From positions 1-15,029 of the forward strand of contig DASTMZ010000084.1 in NCBI GenBank assembly GCA_035713725.1: DNA of 15,029 nt, in the 5' to 3' direction. Below are positions 1 through 6,885 of the stretch, piece by piece. Each line of letters begins with the position of its first letter. Position 1 is the stretch's first letter. Source of the DNA: DASQPR01 sp035713725 (lineage in GTDB: Bacteria; Actinomycetota; Actinomycetes; Mycobacteriales; Micromonosporaceae). The position numbers and the translations under genes were made by a program. The notes beneath the pieces are model-generated. The model saw only the letters and a list, made by a program, of their open reading frames with translations. It ran no database searches and was not told the origin of the DNA.

Positions 1-850
1 CGGTCACCACCCACGCCAGCGCCATCGTGAGCAACGATAGATTGCGCGCCGCGGCAAGCTGGGCAAGTTCGTCGATCATCCGGTACGTCGTGTCGTTGGT
101 GAACTGCTCGTACGGCTCCGGACGCAGCGTCATCCGCGAGCCGGCCGGGAACGGGTGCTCGGCGCGGTACTTGCCGGTCAGCCAGCCACCGGCGAGCGGG
201 CTATACGCCGTGAACGCCACGCCATGCTGCTCGCAGACTGCGAAAGCGTCGGCCGCGGCCGCGCGGTCGAGAAGGCTATAGCTCGACTGCAGATTCACGG
301 GTACGGCGAGGCCACCGGGCCCGGCGGCATGGGCTGCGGCGTCCACCTCCGCGCCCGAGAAGTTCGACAGGCCCACGTGCCGCACCTTGCCCGCCCGTAC
401 CAATTCGTCGAACGCACCGAGCGTCTCCTCGATCGGCGTGGCCCGATCGGGCTCGTGCGCCAGGTAGAGATCGACCCGATCGGTTCGCAGCCGTCGCAGG
501 CTCGCCTCGATCTGCTCCTTGATGTGCCGCGCGGACAGGCCCTCGTCGCCAGGATCCGGCCCGACCCGGTTGCGTACCTTCGTGGTCAGCACGATGTCGT
601 CGCGCGCGCCGGACCGGCTCGACAACCAACGCCCGATCATCGCTTCGGAGCGCCCGCCGCCGTATGCGTTCGCCGTGTCGAAGAGCGTGATGCCGTGCTC
701 CCGGGCGGCGTCCATCAGCGCGAAGGCGGTCGGCTCGTCGTCGCCGCGTTCGAACAACTCCGGCGCGGACCCGATGCCGCCGAAGTTCCCGCAGCCGAGG
801 CCGAGAACGGACACATCGAGGTCGGTGCGGCCGAGCCGCGCGTAGCGCAT
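1..850 (-). CDS. Aldo/keto reductase, 3' end cut by window edge
   Basis: The minus strand reads an open frame from ATG at 850 down to base 1 with no stop, giving 283 residues of an NAD(P)H-dependent aldo/keto reductase of the AKR (beta/alpha)8-barrel family, which reduces carbonyl substrates in the cytoplasm. The catalytic tetrad is visible: D58 and Y63 in DTANAYGGG, K91 in TTKVRN, and H132 in LYLAHEPD. The family signatures GLGCGNFGG (about 17-25), a GKVRHVGLSNF stretch (about 154-164) and YSPLAGGWLTGKY near the C-terminal side are present. Family members are usually about 310-340 residues, so perhaps 30-60 residues lie outside the window. No clear Shine-Dalgarno precedes the ATG, but the protein begins MRYARLGRTDLDVS, as expected for the family. 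It stands alone: azlD ends 193 bases upstream in the same direction. The substrate cannot be told from sequence. Confidence 0.93.
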   Translation of the reverse strand, partial: MRYARLGRTDLDVSVLGLGCGNFGGIGSAPELFERGDDEPTAFALMDAAREHGITLFDTANAYGGGRSEAMIGRWLSSRSGARDDIVLTTKVRNRVGPDPGDEGLSARHIKEQIEASLRRLRTDRVDLYLAHEPDRATPIEETLGAFDELVRAGKVRHVGLSNFSGAEVDAAAHAAGPGGLAVPVNLQSSYSLLDRAAAADAFAVCEQHGVAFTAYSPLAGGWLTGKYRAEHPFPAGSRMTLRPEPYEQFTNDTTYRMIDELAQLAAARNLSLLTMALAWVVT

Positions 851-963
851 ACCACTGTCTACCGCACGCGTCGACCGGTCGCCACGCGGCGCCGCCGCCG
901 TCGACCCTCGCTCGCGCGCGGGACATTGGCATCGGACGCGACAGCGACGCGAAGATCCGTGAG

Positions 964-1016
964 CTTGTAACAGAAGTGCTGAAACCGCCGCGGAATAACA
1001 GCACATGCGTTACAAG
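964..1016. repeat. Two-tier inverted repeat between azlD and the aldo/keto reductase gene
   Basis: Outer arms CTTGTAAC (964-971) and GTTACAAG (1009-1016) are perfect reverse complements. Nested inside, after 4-base gaps on both sides, GTGCTG (976-981) pairs with CAGCAC (999-1004) around a 17-base centre. In the minus-strand transcript it would fold 27 bases after the azlD stop, so it may be an azlCD terminator. No U-tract follows, and the AT-rich outer arms in such GC-rich DNA also suit an operator for the reductase gene. The symmetry is directly visible; the role is inference. Confidence 0.5.
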
Positions 1017-1043
1017 GTCGTTCATGCCGTCCCAGCGGCGCCC

Positions 1044-1346
1044 TCACAACCACAAGCGCACCAGCGCGGTCGTCACGCAGGCAAGCGCAACTACCACAAG
1101 GAACGGCGCACGAAACACGACGGCGATGACGGCCGCGACGAAGCCGGCCGCCCGCGCGTCGAGCACCAGTCGATGCCCGATGGTGAACGTCTGGATCACC
1201 ACGAGCGCCGCCAGCACCGCGACCGGCAAGAGCATGGCGATCCGGCGTACCCGTGGATTGCCGAGCACGCGCTGCGGCACGGACAGGCCGACAAGCTTGA
1301 GCAGATAGCACGCCGCCGATCCGGCCAACACCGCAACCCAGGTCAT
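1044..1346 (-). CDS. azlD: AzlD-family branched-chain amino acid transport subunit
   Basis: This 100-residue hydrophobic protein has the AzlD pattern: an N-terminal helix (MTWVAVLAGSAACYLLKLVG), the conserved LPVAVLAALV segment near 40-49 and two further C-terminal hydrophobic segments (about 66-78 and 81-98). AzlD is the small partner of AzlC in LIV-E type exporters of leucine, isoleucine, valine and related amino acids or analogues (BrnE in the BrnFE nomenclature) in the cytoplasmic membrane. Its ATG overlaps the azlC stop in an ATGA four-base overlap, which implies translational coupling and supports this start. Length matches the family (about 100-110 residues). No Lrp-type regulator is adjacent, so control is unknown. 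Confidence 0.9.
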   Translation of the reverse strand: MTWVAVLAGSAACYLLKLVGLSVPQRVLGNPRVRRIAMLLPVAVLAALVVIQTFTIGHRLVLDARAAGFVAAVIAVVFRAPFLVVVALACVTTALVRLWL

Positions 1347-2101
1347 GCCGGCTGCCCGTCTGGTTCGTCCGCGGACGCGTCGTCCGGCCGACGGCGCCAG
1401 CCGGCGAGGATGGCCACCAGCGCGGCGAGAAGCACGGGTACGCCGGCCGGCACGTACGGCACCGCCGCAAGTGCGACGACAGACGCCGTCAACGCGACGG
1501 CCCACGGTTGGCGGCCGCGCATGCGTGGCGCGAGCAACGCCACGAACGCGGCCGGTGCCGCGGCGTCGAAGCCGAGCACGGCCGGATCGGAGATCAGTCC
1601 CGCACCGGCGGCGCCGATCACGGTGCCGAGGTTCCACAGCACGAAGACCGACAGGCCGGTGGCCCAGAAGCCGAGGCGGCCGGCCGGCACGGTCGGTTGC
1701 GTCGTTGCGACCGCGGTCGATTCGTCGATCACGAGTTGCGCGCCCGCGACCCGCGCGACGCCGCGCAGCTGGAGCAACTCGGCAAGCCGAAGGCCGTAGA
1801 ACGCGTTGCGCGAACCGAGCAGTGCCGCGGTGCCGGAGGCGGCGACTACGCCACCGCCGGAGCCGAGAATGCCAACCAACGCAAACTGCGATCCGCCACT
1901 GAACATCAGCAGCGACAGCGCACACGTCTGCCACAGCGACAGTCCAGACGCGATGCCGATCGCACCGAACGAGAGACCGTAGGCACCGGTGGTCGCGCCG
2001 ATGGCAAGCGCAACCCGCAACACCGCCCGTCGTTCCGGTGCACCGCGCTGCGGGAAGCGCGGCTGGTCGGCGGGCGACCGATCCCCCCTGTCGTACGTCA
2101 T
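1343..2101 (-). CDS. azlC: AzlC-family branched-chain amino acid exporter subunit
   Basis: This 252-residue membrane protein is the large subunit of an AzlCD/BrnFE exporter. After a charged N-terminus (about 1-27) come the family landmarks: GLSFGAIGIASGLSLWQTC, the LMFSGGSQFALVGIL segment, then GSRNAFYGLRLAELL, all typical of AzlC, followed by several hydrophobic helices and a basic, acidic tail (RRRPDDASADEPD). It ends in an ATGA overlap with azlD, so the two are made together. I start at ATG 2101; a TTG two codons upstream (2107) is in frame but unneeded. The Shine-Dalgarno is weak (AGG about 10 bases upstream). It is divergent from the gene at 2205 across a 103-base gap that should hold promoters for both, though I could not assign good -35/-10 pairs. 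Confidence 0.92.
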   Translation of the reverse strand: MTYDRGDRSPADQPRFPQRGAPERRAVLRVALAIGATTGAYGLSFGAIGIASGLSLWQTCALSLLMFSGGSQFALVGILGSGGGVVAASGTAALLGSRNAFYGLRLAELLQLRGVARVAGAQLVIDESTAVATTQPTVPAGRLGFWATGLSVFVLWNLGTVIGAAGAGLISDPAVLGFDAAAPAAFVALLAPRMRGRQPWAVALTASVVALAAVPYVPAGVPVLLAALVAILAGWRRRPDDASADEPDGQPA

Positions 2102-2204
2102 GATCAAAGCCTATGTTGGCGAGCCGTCGCGCAGGCCGCCAGGACCGTGATCCCGCGCACCGCCAAGCCGTCGGCGTAGGTTGCACGACATGGGAGATGC
2201 GCGC

Positions 2205-2837
2205 ATGGTCGGCTTCGGCGTGAAGCAGGCGTGGCTTGCCATCGGCACGGCCGACCGCGACGTACCGCCCGAGGCGATCATGGCGGCGTTGGGCGTGCGC
2301 GACCTCGGTGCGGTCGACTGGCGACACGGCATCGACCTCGCCTACCTCACCGACGACCGGTTGGCGATCACGCCGCCACTCGCCGGCGCGGGCGGTCGCG
2401 CGTGGACGCTCGTCGTCGGTCGCGCGTTCTTCGCGGCTGACGGCGCACCGGACATCGCGACGGTCTCCGCCGCGCTCGACGCCGACGTGCAGTTCTTCGC
2501 CACGCACCGGGTCGCCGAGGCGCATGACTGGGAACGCGCCGTCGGCGGGCGGCTCGTCCGCGCGTTCCGCTACGTTGGCGAGCGAGGTCAGGTCATTCGG
2601 TGGTACGGCGAACCGGACGCGACCGAGCTTGCGCTCGGGCTGCCGGCGTCCTACAACCGCGACCGTGGTCCGGACGGCGAGCGGGACATCGTCGTCGGCG
2701 AGCCGGACGTGATGCGAGTGGCCGCGGCGTGGAGTGTCGACCCGTCGTCACTCGACGGGCAGCCGGCCGCCGGCCAGCTGCGTGTCGCGGCGCTGGACCG
2801 AACCGATCGCGTCGGCGACACTGAAATCGATGGTTGA
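2205..2837 (+). CDS. Uncharacterised conserved protein coupled to a Nudix hydrolase
   Basis: This 210-residue soluble protein has no signal peptide or membrane segment. The start is set by GGGAG (2192-2196) placed 8 bases before ATG 2205; an earlier in-frame ATG at 2190 lies within two bases of that motif and is unlikely. Residues resemble a widespread family of uncharacterised bacterial proteins: an N-terminal KQAWLAIG segment, a DWRHGIDLAY stretch, a hydrophobic WTLVVG core, the pattern VQFFATHRVAEAHDWERA, RAFRYVGERG, and a late VAAAWSVDP motif. I recall this arrangement from many hypothetical proteins but cannot give a function or a secure family name. Its stop lies inside the Nudix start region (ATGGTTGA, 8-base overlap), so both proteins are probably made from one message. 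Possible -10-like TAGGTT sits at 2177-2182. Confidence 0.85.
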   Translation: MVGFGVKQAWLAIGTADRDVPPEAIMAALGVRDLGAVDWRHGIDLAYLTDDRLAITPPLAGAGGRAWTLVVGRAFFAADGAPDIATVSAALDADVQFFATHRVAEAHDWERAVGGRLVRAFRYVGERGQVIRWYGEPDATELALGLPASYNRDRGPDGERDIVVGEPDVMRVAAAWSVDPSSLDGQPAAGQLRVAALDRTDRVGDTEIDG

Positions 2838-3498
2838 GAGCAGCGAGATCGCGTCCGTCGTCCAGCGCTACGTCGATATCAACCGCGAGGAACGCGACCG
2901 CCTCTCCTCCCTGTTGGACCACGTACGATCCGCTGCGCCGATCATCGACCGTGCGGACCTGCCAGGCCACGTCACGTGCTCAGCCCTCGTGCTGGACGAC
3001 GACCATCGCATGTTGCAGGTGTGGCACAACGTGTTCGGCAAGTGGCTGCAGCCCGGCGGCCACCTGGACCCGACTGACGCCAGCTTGCTCGGTGCGGCGC
3101 TGCGCGAACTTGCCGAGGAGACCGGCGTCGCTGCCGAGACGATCACATTGCTAGACCCGGACCCGATCGACATCGACGTTCATGCAATCCCGCGCAACCG
3201 TGCCCGCCATGAGGTGAGACACCTGCACTACGACCTTCGGTATGCGTTCATCGCGCGATCCGACCTCGGTGTGACGCTGCAATGGACCGAGGTCAGCGGC
3301 TTCCGGTGGGTGCACGTCGACGATCTCAAAGCAGCCCGGGTCGCCGACAAGCTGCGCGCTGCGCTAGCCCGGCGCCCACCGGCAGGGCGCTCGGCCGCCC
3401 GGCGCCCCGCCGCCGCCTGGTCAGCCGACCAGGCGGCCGTGCCACTCAATCGCGGCCGGATCGGTGAGGCTCGCGACCTGGTCGATGACGACGCGTAG
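2830..3498 (+). CDS. Nudix hydrolase with C-terminal extension
   Basis: This 222-residue protein belongs to the Nudix superfamily, which cleaves nucleoside diphosphates linked to another moiety using a divalent metal. The Nudix box lies at about 77-100: GHLDPTDASLL followed by the essential RELAEETGV (REUXEEXGU). As in the Nudix_Hydrolase_1-type subgroup the spacing from the box glycine to RE is one residue longer and the first acidic position is Asp. The preceding KWLQPGGH is typical of that subgroup. ATG 2830 gives an 8-base overlap with the upstream gene and leaves a normal-length N-terminus. The usual fold ends near residue 180. The last ~40 residues are Ala/Arg-rich and run across the hairpin at 3412-3437 and antisense to the end of dgt, so this tail is probably non-conserved. 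The substrate is not predictable. Confidence 0.9.
   Translation: MVESSEIASVVQRYVDINREERDRLSSLLDHVRSAAPIIDRADLPGHVTCSALVLDDDHRMLQVWHNVFGKWLQPGGHLDPTDASLLGAALRELAEETGVAAETITLLDPDPIDIDVHAIPRNRARHEVRHLHYDLRYAFIARSDLGVTLQWTEVSGFRWVHVDDLKAARVADKLRAALARRPPAGRSAARRPAAAWSADQAAVPLNRGRIGEARDLVDDDA
3412..3437. terminator. Perfect hairpin at the convergent Nudix/dgt ends, likely bidirectional terminator
   Basis: GCCGCCTGGTC (3412-3422) and GACCAGGCGGC (3427-3437) are perfect reverse complements, an 11-bp, mostly G/C stem with the 4-base loop AGCC. The symmetry makes it equally stable in both transcripts, and it sits exactly where the plus-strand Nudix and minus-strand dgt genes meet. There is no U-tract on either side, which is common for actinobacterial terminators. 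It lies inside coding sequence on both strands: the dgt TGA (3423-3421) spans the stem end and loop. Confidence 0.7.
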
Positions 3499-4686
3499 CC
3501 GTGCACCGTCGTCCGGTGCCGAGCGCCATAACGGTGCGAACACGGGATCGAGCGCGTCGGCGCCCCGGTCGGTCAGCGCCGCCACCAGCTCGACCAGCGT
3601 GTCGTACTGCATGGCGTAGCGCTCCTTCGCGCCCGGCCGGCGCATCACATAGCGCAGCGCCAGACCCTTCAGCAGTGCGCACTCGGCCCGGGTGCGCCTC
3701 GGTACGACGAAATTCGCGTCGTACCGTGCGAGCGGTCGCTCGCCGCTGGCACGGAACGTAGCGGTCAGCGCGGCCGCGACGAAGCGACCCGTCAACACGC
3801 TCGTGGCTTGCTTGAGGCCGACGAGGCTCGCGTGGCTTGCGTCGAATCCGTACATCGGCGCGAGTGCCGGATCGTCGAGCAGCTCGTCGAGTACGGCCGC
3901 GAGATCGCTCGCCGTCTCCACCGAATATGCGTCCGCCACGTCCGCGCAGAGAGCCGCCCGCTCGGACTCGTCGTCGCGCAGCAACTCGAGCCGCAGATGC
4001 CCGCCGTGGATGCCGTCCTCGACGTCGTGTACGGAATACGCGACGTCGTCCGCCCAGTCCATCACTTGCGCCTCGAGGCAGGTACGCAGCGGCTCGGTGG
4101 CCTGTGCTCGGAACCACGCGAACACCGGTGCATCGTCGTCGTATACGCCGAATTTGCGCTGTCCGGCGTCGACCGACCACGGGTACTTGCAACACGCGTC
4201 GAGCGTCGCCCGGGTGAGGTTCAGTCCCGCCGAGCGGCCGTCGGCGTCCATCACCTTCGCCTCGATCCGGGACAGGACGCGCAGCGTCTGCGCGTTGCCT
4301 TCGAAGCCGCCGCACGCCTGGGCGACCTCGTTCAGCGCGTCCTCGCCGTTGTGGCCGAAGGGTGGGTGGCCGAGGTCGTGCGCGAGACCGGCGGTGTCCA
4401 CCACATCCGGATCGCATCCGAGCCGCTGGCCCATTTCGCGCGCGATCTGCGCTACTTCGATCGAGTGCGTCAGGCGGGTACGCAGGAAGTCGTCCGTACC
4501 CGCCATGTGCACTTGGGTCTTCGCGGCGAGGCGGCGGAACGCAGCCGAGTGCAACACGCGCGCGCGGTCGCGTTGGAACGGCGACCGGCGGCCGTCGATC
4601 GGCAGCGTGGTCGGATCCTTCGGCGGCTCCTCGACGTAGCGCTCGTCGTCGGGATGCGGCCCGCCGATGCGGTCTGGGCTGGCCAT
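3421..4686 (-). CDS. dgt: Deoxyguanosinetriphosphate triphosphohydrolase-like protein (HD domain)
   Basis: This 421-residue cytoplasmic enzyme of the dGTPase family hydrolyses dNTPs to deoxynucleoside and triphosphate, tuning dNTP pools. The HD metal site is seen as H74 (RLTHSIEVAQ), H103-D104 (GLAHDLGHPPFGHNGEDAL) and the distal acidic cluster WADDVAYSVHDVEDG (about 211-225, D213 or D214 as metal ligand). The opening RSPFQRDRARVLHSAAFRR is the standard family N-terminal signature. Length fits the actinobacterial type (about 410-430). ATG 4686 is preceded by AAGGTG with a 7-base gap. It is last in the minus-strand run, 64 bases after the GNAT at 4751-5836, and its end converges with the Nudix gene over the hairpin. 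dgt is often found near the primase gene in actinobacteria, but dnaG is not in this window. Confidence 0.95.
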   Translation of the reverse strand: MASPDRIGGPHPDDERYVEEPPKDPTTLPIDGRRSPFQRDRARVLHSAAFRRLAAKTQVHMAGTDDFLRTRLTHSIEVAQIAREMGQRLGCDPDVVDTAGLAHDLGHPPFGHNGEDALNEVAQACGGFEGNAQTLRVLSRIEAKVMDADGRSAGLNLTRATLDACCKYPWSVDAGQRKFGVYDDDAPVFAWFRAQATEPLRTCLEAQVMDWADDVAYSVHDVEDGIHGGHLRLELLRDDESERAALCADVADAYSVETASDLAAVLDELLDDPALAPMYGFDASHASLVGLKQATSVLTGRFVAAALTATFRASGERPLARYDANFVVPRRTRAECALLKGLALRYVMRRPGAKERYAMQYDTLVELVAALTDRGADALDPVFAPLWRSAPDDGARLRVVIDQVASLTDPAAIEWHGRLVG

Positions 4687-4687
4687 C

Positions 4688-4697
4688 GGTGATCACC
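4688..4697. promoter_or_regulatory. Ten-base palindrome overlapping the dgt ribosome binding site
   Basis: GGTGATCACC is a perfect 10-bp palindrome placed one base upstream of the dgt ATG on the minus strand, overlapping its Shine-Dalgarno (AAGGTG, complement of 4694-4699). It could be a small operator or simply a chance palindrome; only the symmetry is seen directly. Confidence 0.3.
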
Positions 4698-4750
4698 TTA
4701 GCGTGAGCCGACGCGGGCAGGTGCCGACGCGACGCCGTTGGCAACCCGCG

Positions 4751-5836
4751 TTAGGTCAGCGCCCTTCGGGAGACCACAAAGCGCTGCCGTGCCGAGAAGC
4801 CGAGGCGTTCGTAGACGCCGAGCGCGCCGGTCGCGTTCTCCGAGTCGACGCCGAGCGACGCGAGCGTCTTGCCATCGGCGGCGGCCGCCTCGATCGTCTG
4901 TGACATCAACGCGGCGGCGAGACCGCGCCGGCGCCACGGCCGCCGGGTGCCGACCTTGCCGATGTAGTGGCTGCCGATGCCGTCGTCGTAGGCCAGCACG
5001 TAGGCGGCGATCTCGTCGCCGTCGAGCGCGATGCGGGTGTGCTCCGGCCGGAACAGCTCGCTGTCGATCGCGCTGACACGCCATCGGTCGAACGCTCGTC
5101 GCTCGTGCCCCCAGTGCTCGCTGAACGCCTCGTCGTCCGCCTCGTAGAGCGACTCGATCAGATCGCCGGTGTATGGCACGACACGGAATCCGTCCGGCAT
5201 CGCGGCTGGCCGCAGATCCGCAATCGGCAGCAGCATTTCGAAGAAGTAGCGCACCGGCGTCAGGCCGAACCGTTCGAACAATCGGGCCGCGGACTCGTCG
5301 CGTACGTTCGCGCCGACGTCCACCGTCCATTCCGTGTCCGGCGCACGATCGCTGCGCAACTCGCCGAGCCGCTCGATTTGCCACGAGAGCAGTGCGCGAC
5401 CGATGCCGCGGCCGAGCCAGCCGAGCCGTACGCCGCCGAACGTGTCGCCCATCGAACCGCCATCCTCCGGCGGCGCGACCATCGCCATGCCGACAAGCAC
5501 ACCGTCCGGCGCGAACACGAGACGGGTATCCGTGTCGATCGTTCGTACCCACGACGACGTCATGTCGTGGATCTCGGTATCGGTGAAGTACGGATCGCCG
5601 CCGAACGACACCTCGCGCTCGTTCAGCAACTCGGCGACGCTCGTCGCGTCCGAATCCTGATATGGCCGCATGGTGAGCTCGGCGAGCGGTGCGGCGGCCG
5701 GCGCGTCGGCCGGCGCAAACAGCGCGTCGGCCGGCGCAAACAGCGCGTCGGCCGGCGCGGCAGACCCGTTAGCCGGCACGGCCGGTGTGTCGGCCGGCGC
5801 GTCTGCCGGCGAGCGGACTTCTGACCCGGTTGTCAT
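4751..5836 (-). CDS. Tandem-GNAT acetyltransferase with Ala/Pro-rich N-terminal leader
   Basis: This 361-residue protein carries two GNAT domains in one chain, an architecture shared with mycothiol synthase (MshD) and related actinobacterial acetyltransferases that use acetyl-CoA. Domain 1 (about 56-200) has the acetyl-CoA loop GWLGRGIGRALL (139-150) and LFERFGLTPVRYFFE. Domain 2 (about 218-361) has VGTRRPWRRRGLAAALM (295-311) and the late GVDSENATGALGVYERLGF motif. Residues 1-55 are low-complexity Ala/Pro/Asp with the heptad ADALFAP repeated, encoded by a 21-bp tandem DNA repeat. The long start (ATG 5836) is supported by an ATGA overlap with the upstream paralogue; an internal Met56 (MRPYQDSD) marks the domain start. 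It is followed 64 bases later by dgt. The acceptor substrate is unknown. It is clearly homologous to the neighbour at 5833-6771. Confidence 0.88.
   Translation of the reverse strand: MTTGSEVRSPADAPADTPAVPANGSAAPADALFAPADALFAPADAPAAAPLAELTMRPYQDSDATSVAELLNEREVSFGGDPYFTDTEIHDMTSSWVRTIDTDTRLVFAPDGVLVGMAMVAPPEDGGSMGDTFGGVRLGWLGRGIGRALLSWQIERLGELRSDRAPDTEWTVDVGANVRDESAARLFERFGLTPVRYFFEMLLPIADLRPAAMPDGFRVVPYTGDLIESLYEADDEAFSEHWGHERRAFDRWRVSAIDSELFRPEHTRIALDGDEIAAYVLAYDDGIGSHYIGKVGTRRPWRRRGLAAALMSQTIEAAAADGKTLASLGVDSENATGALGVYERLGFSARQRFVVSRRALT
5701..5758. repeat. 21-bp tandem repeat inside the GNAT leader
   Basis: Two identical 21-bp units (5701-5721 and 5722-5742, beginning GCGCGTCGGCCGGCGC and ending AAACA) are followed by a third unit matching for 16 bases (5743-5758). 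More diverged GTCGGCCGGCG-like pieces continue to about 5810. Being a multiple of 3, the units add or remove seven residues (ADALFAP) without breaking the frame. Confidence 0.9.
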
Positions 5837-6771
5837 GCTCGCTCCAGCGGAGTGCGGTAGACCACGTACTTCTGGCGAGTGTGGAAACCCACGCGCTCGT
5901 AGACGCCAACCGCACCGGTTGGGCTGTCAGCGTCCACGCCGAGTTTGGCGCTCGTCTTGCCGTCCTTCGCGCCGGCCGCCATCGACTCCGCGAGCAGCGC
6001 GCTGGCGAGTCCTCGTCGACGCCATTCGCGCCGCGTGCCGACCTGCCCGACGTATTCGACGTCGCCCGGCCCGTCGTACGCCAAGACGTAGCCGGCGATG
6101 TCCTCGCCGTCGAGCCCGATGCGTGACAGGTCCGGACGGAACTGGTCGGACTGAAGCGTCAGCTTGACCCACATCGCGTACGGGCGTCGCTGGAATCCCC
6201 AGTGGTCGGCGAACGCGGCCATGTGCGTCTCGTACACCGCCTCGCTCAGGTCCTCGGTGTAGGGCGCCGCGCGGATCCGGTCCGGCAGTTCGACGCTCGC
6301 CACGCCGTCGAGCGAGGCTTCCATGCCGAAGAAATACCGCACCGGGCTCATCTCGAAGCGCTCGAACAGCGCGGTCGCTGCCTTGTCGGCGCCGTTCGCG
6401 CTGGTTTCGGCGTGCCAGTCTTCATCGGCGGCGACATCAGCGTGGATGGTGCGTGCGCGGTCGAACTGCCAAGTCAGCAGCTCGCGACCGATGCCGCGGC
6501 CCTGGAAGTCTGGGTGCACAGCACCTAGGAGATCGATGTGCTGGCCGCCGGGTGGCGGTGTCAGCAGCAAGCCCGCCGCCACCAGGCGATCGCCGGACAT
6601 GACGAGACGCGTGTCGTTCGCGTGGTCGCGGACCCAGGCCTCAAGCAGGTTGCGCGTATCCGTCTCGGTGTGCTCAGGCTCGCCGCCGTTCGCGACCTCG
6701 ACATCATTGAAGACGTCGCACAATGCGGCAGCGTCACCGTCGGCGTACGGGCGGACGGACAGCTCGGTCAT
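5833..6771 (-). CDS. Tandem-GNAT acetyltransferase (paralogue 1)
   Basis: This 312-residue two-domain GNAT protein is homologous along its whole length to the next gene. Domain 1 shows DFQGRGIGRELLTWQ (about 88-102) for acetyl-CoA binding and LFERFEMSPVRYFFGME (about 135-151). Domain 2 shows FADHWGF (about 187-193), FRPDLSRIGLDGEDIAGYVLAY, VGTRREWRRRGLASALL (about 244-260) and GVDADSPTGAVGVYERVGF. The architecture resembles MshD-type double GNAT enzymes, but the substrate is not evident. I start at ATG 6771 because MTELSVRPYADGD matches where the paralogue's domain begins; a GTG at 6852 (339 residues) is an alternative and neither has a good Shine-Dalgarno. It follows ppdK by 114 bases (or 33 with the GTG) and ends in ATGA overlap with the second paralogue. 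Confidence 0.87.
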   Translation of the reverse strand: MTELSVRPYADGDAAALCDVFNDVEVANGGEPEHTETDTRNLLEAWVRDHANDTRLVMSGDRLVAAGLLLTPPPGGQHIDLLGAVHPDFQGRGIGRELLTWQFDRARTIHADVAADEDWHAETSANGADKAATALFERFEMSPVRYFFGMEASLDGVASVELPDRIRAAPYTEDLSEAVYETHMAAFADHWGFQRRPYAMWVKLTLQSDQFRPDLSRIGLDGEDIAGYVLAYDGPGDVEYVGQVGTRREWRRRGLASALLAESMAAGAKDGKTSAKLGVDADSPTGAVGVYERVGFHTRQKYVVYRTPLERA

Positions 6772-6805
6772 GCCGGTAGCTAAGTCGCGAACGACCGCTA
6801 CCGGC
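6772..6805. promoter_or_regulatory. Inverted repeat abutting the first GNAT start codon
   Basis: GCCGGTAGC (6772-6780) and GCTACCGGC (6797-6805) are perfect 9-bp reverse complements with a 16-base spacer, immediately upstream of ATG 6771 in the minus-strand direction. In RNA it would form a hairpin that occludes the translation start; in DNA it could be an operator. If the gene starts at GTG 6852 instead, the repeat lies inside coding sequence. Confidence 0.45.
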
Positions 6806-6885
6806 AACCGAATTAGCTCGCTTGCCAGCGCGCCCGAGGTCCTCGCCGGCACGCCGCCGACGCGCTTACCAGTGCCCCGAGGCGA

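Noticed and set aside
155..970. Plus-strand open frame of about 271 codons over the reductase gene
   Set aside because: It is antisense to the aldo/keto reductase, Arg-rich and without family similarity.
1044..2525. 493-codon minus-strand frame spanning azlD and continuing upstream
   Set aside because: Only the last 100 codons are AzlD; the rest is an off-frame shadow of azlC and the antisense of the gene at 2205-2837.
3808..4692. Plus-strand open frame of about 294 codons over dgt
   Set aside because: Antisense shadow of dgt, which has intact HD motifs and a good ribosome binding site.
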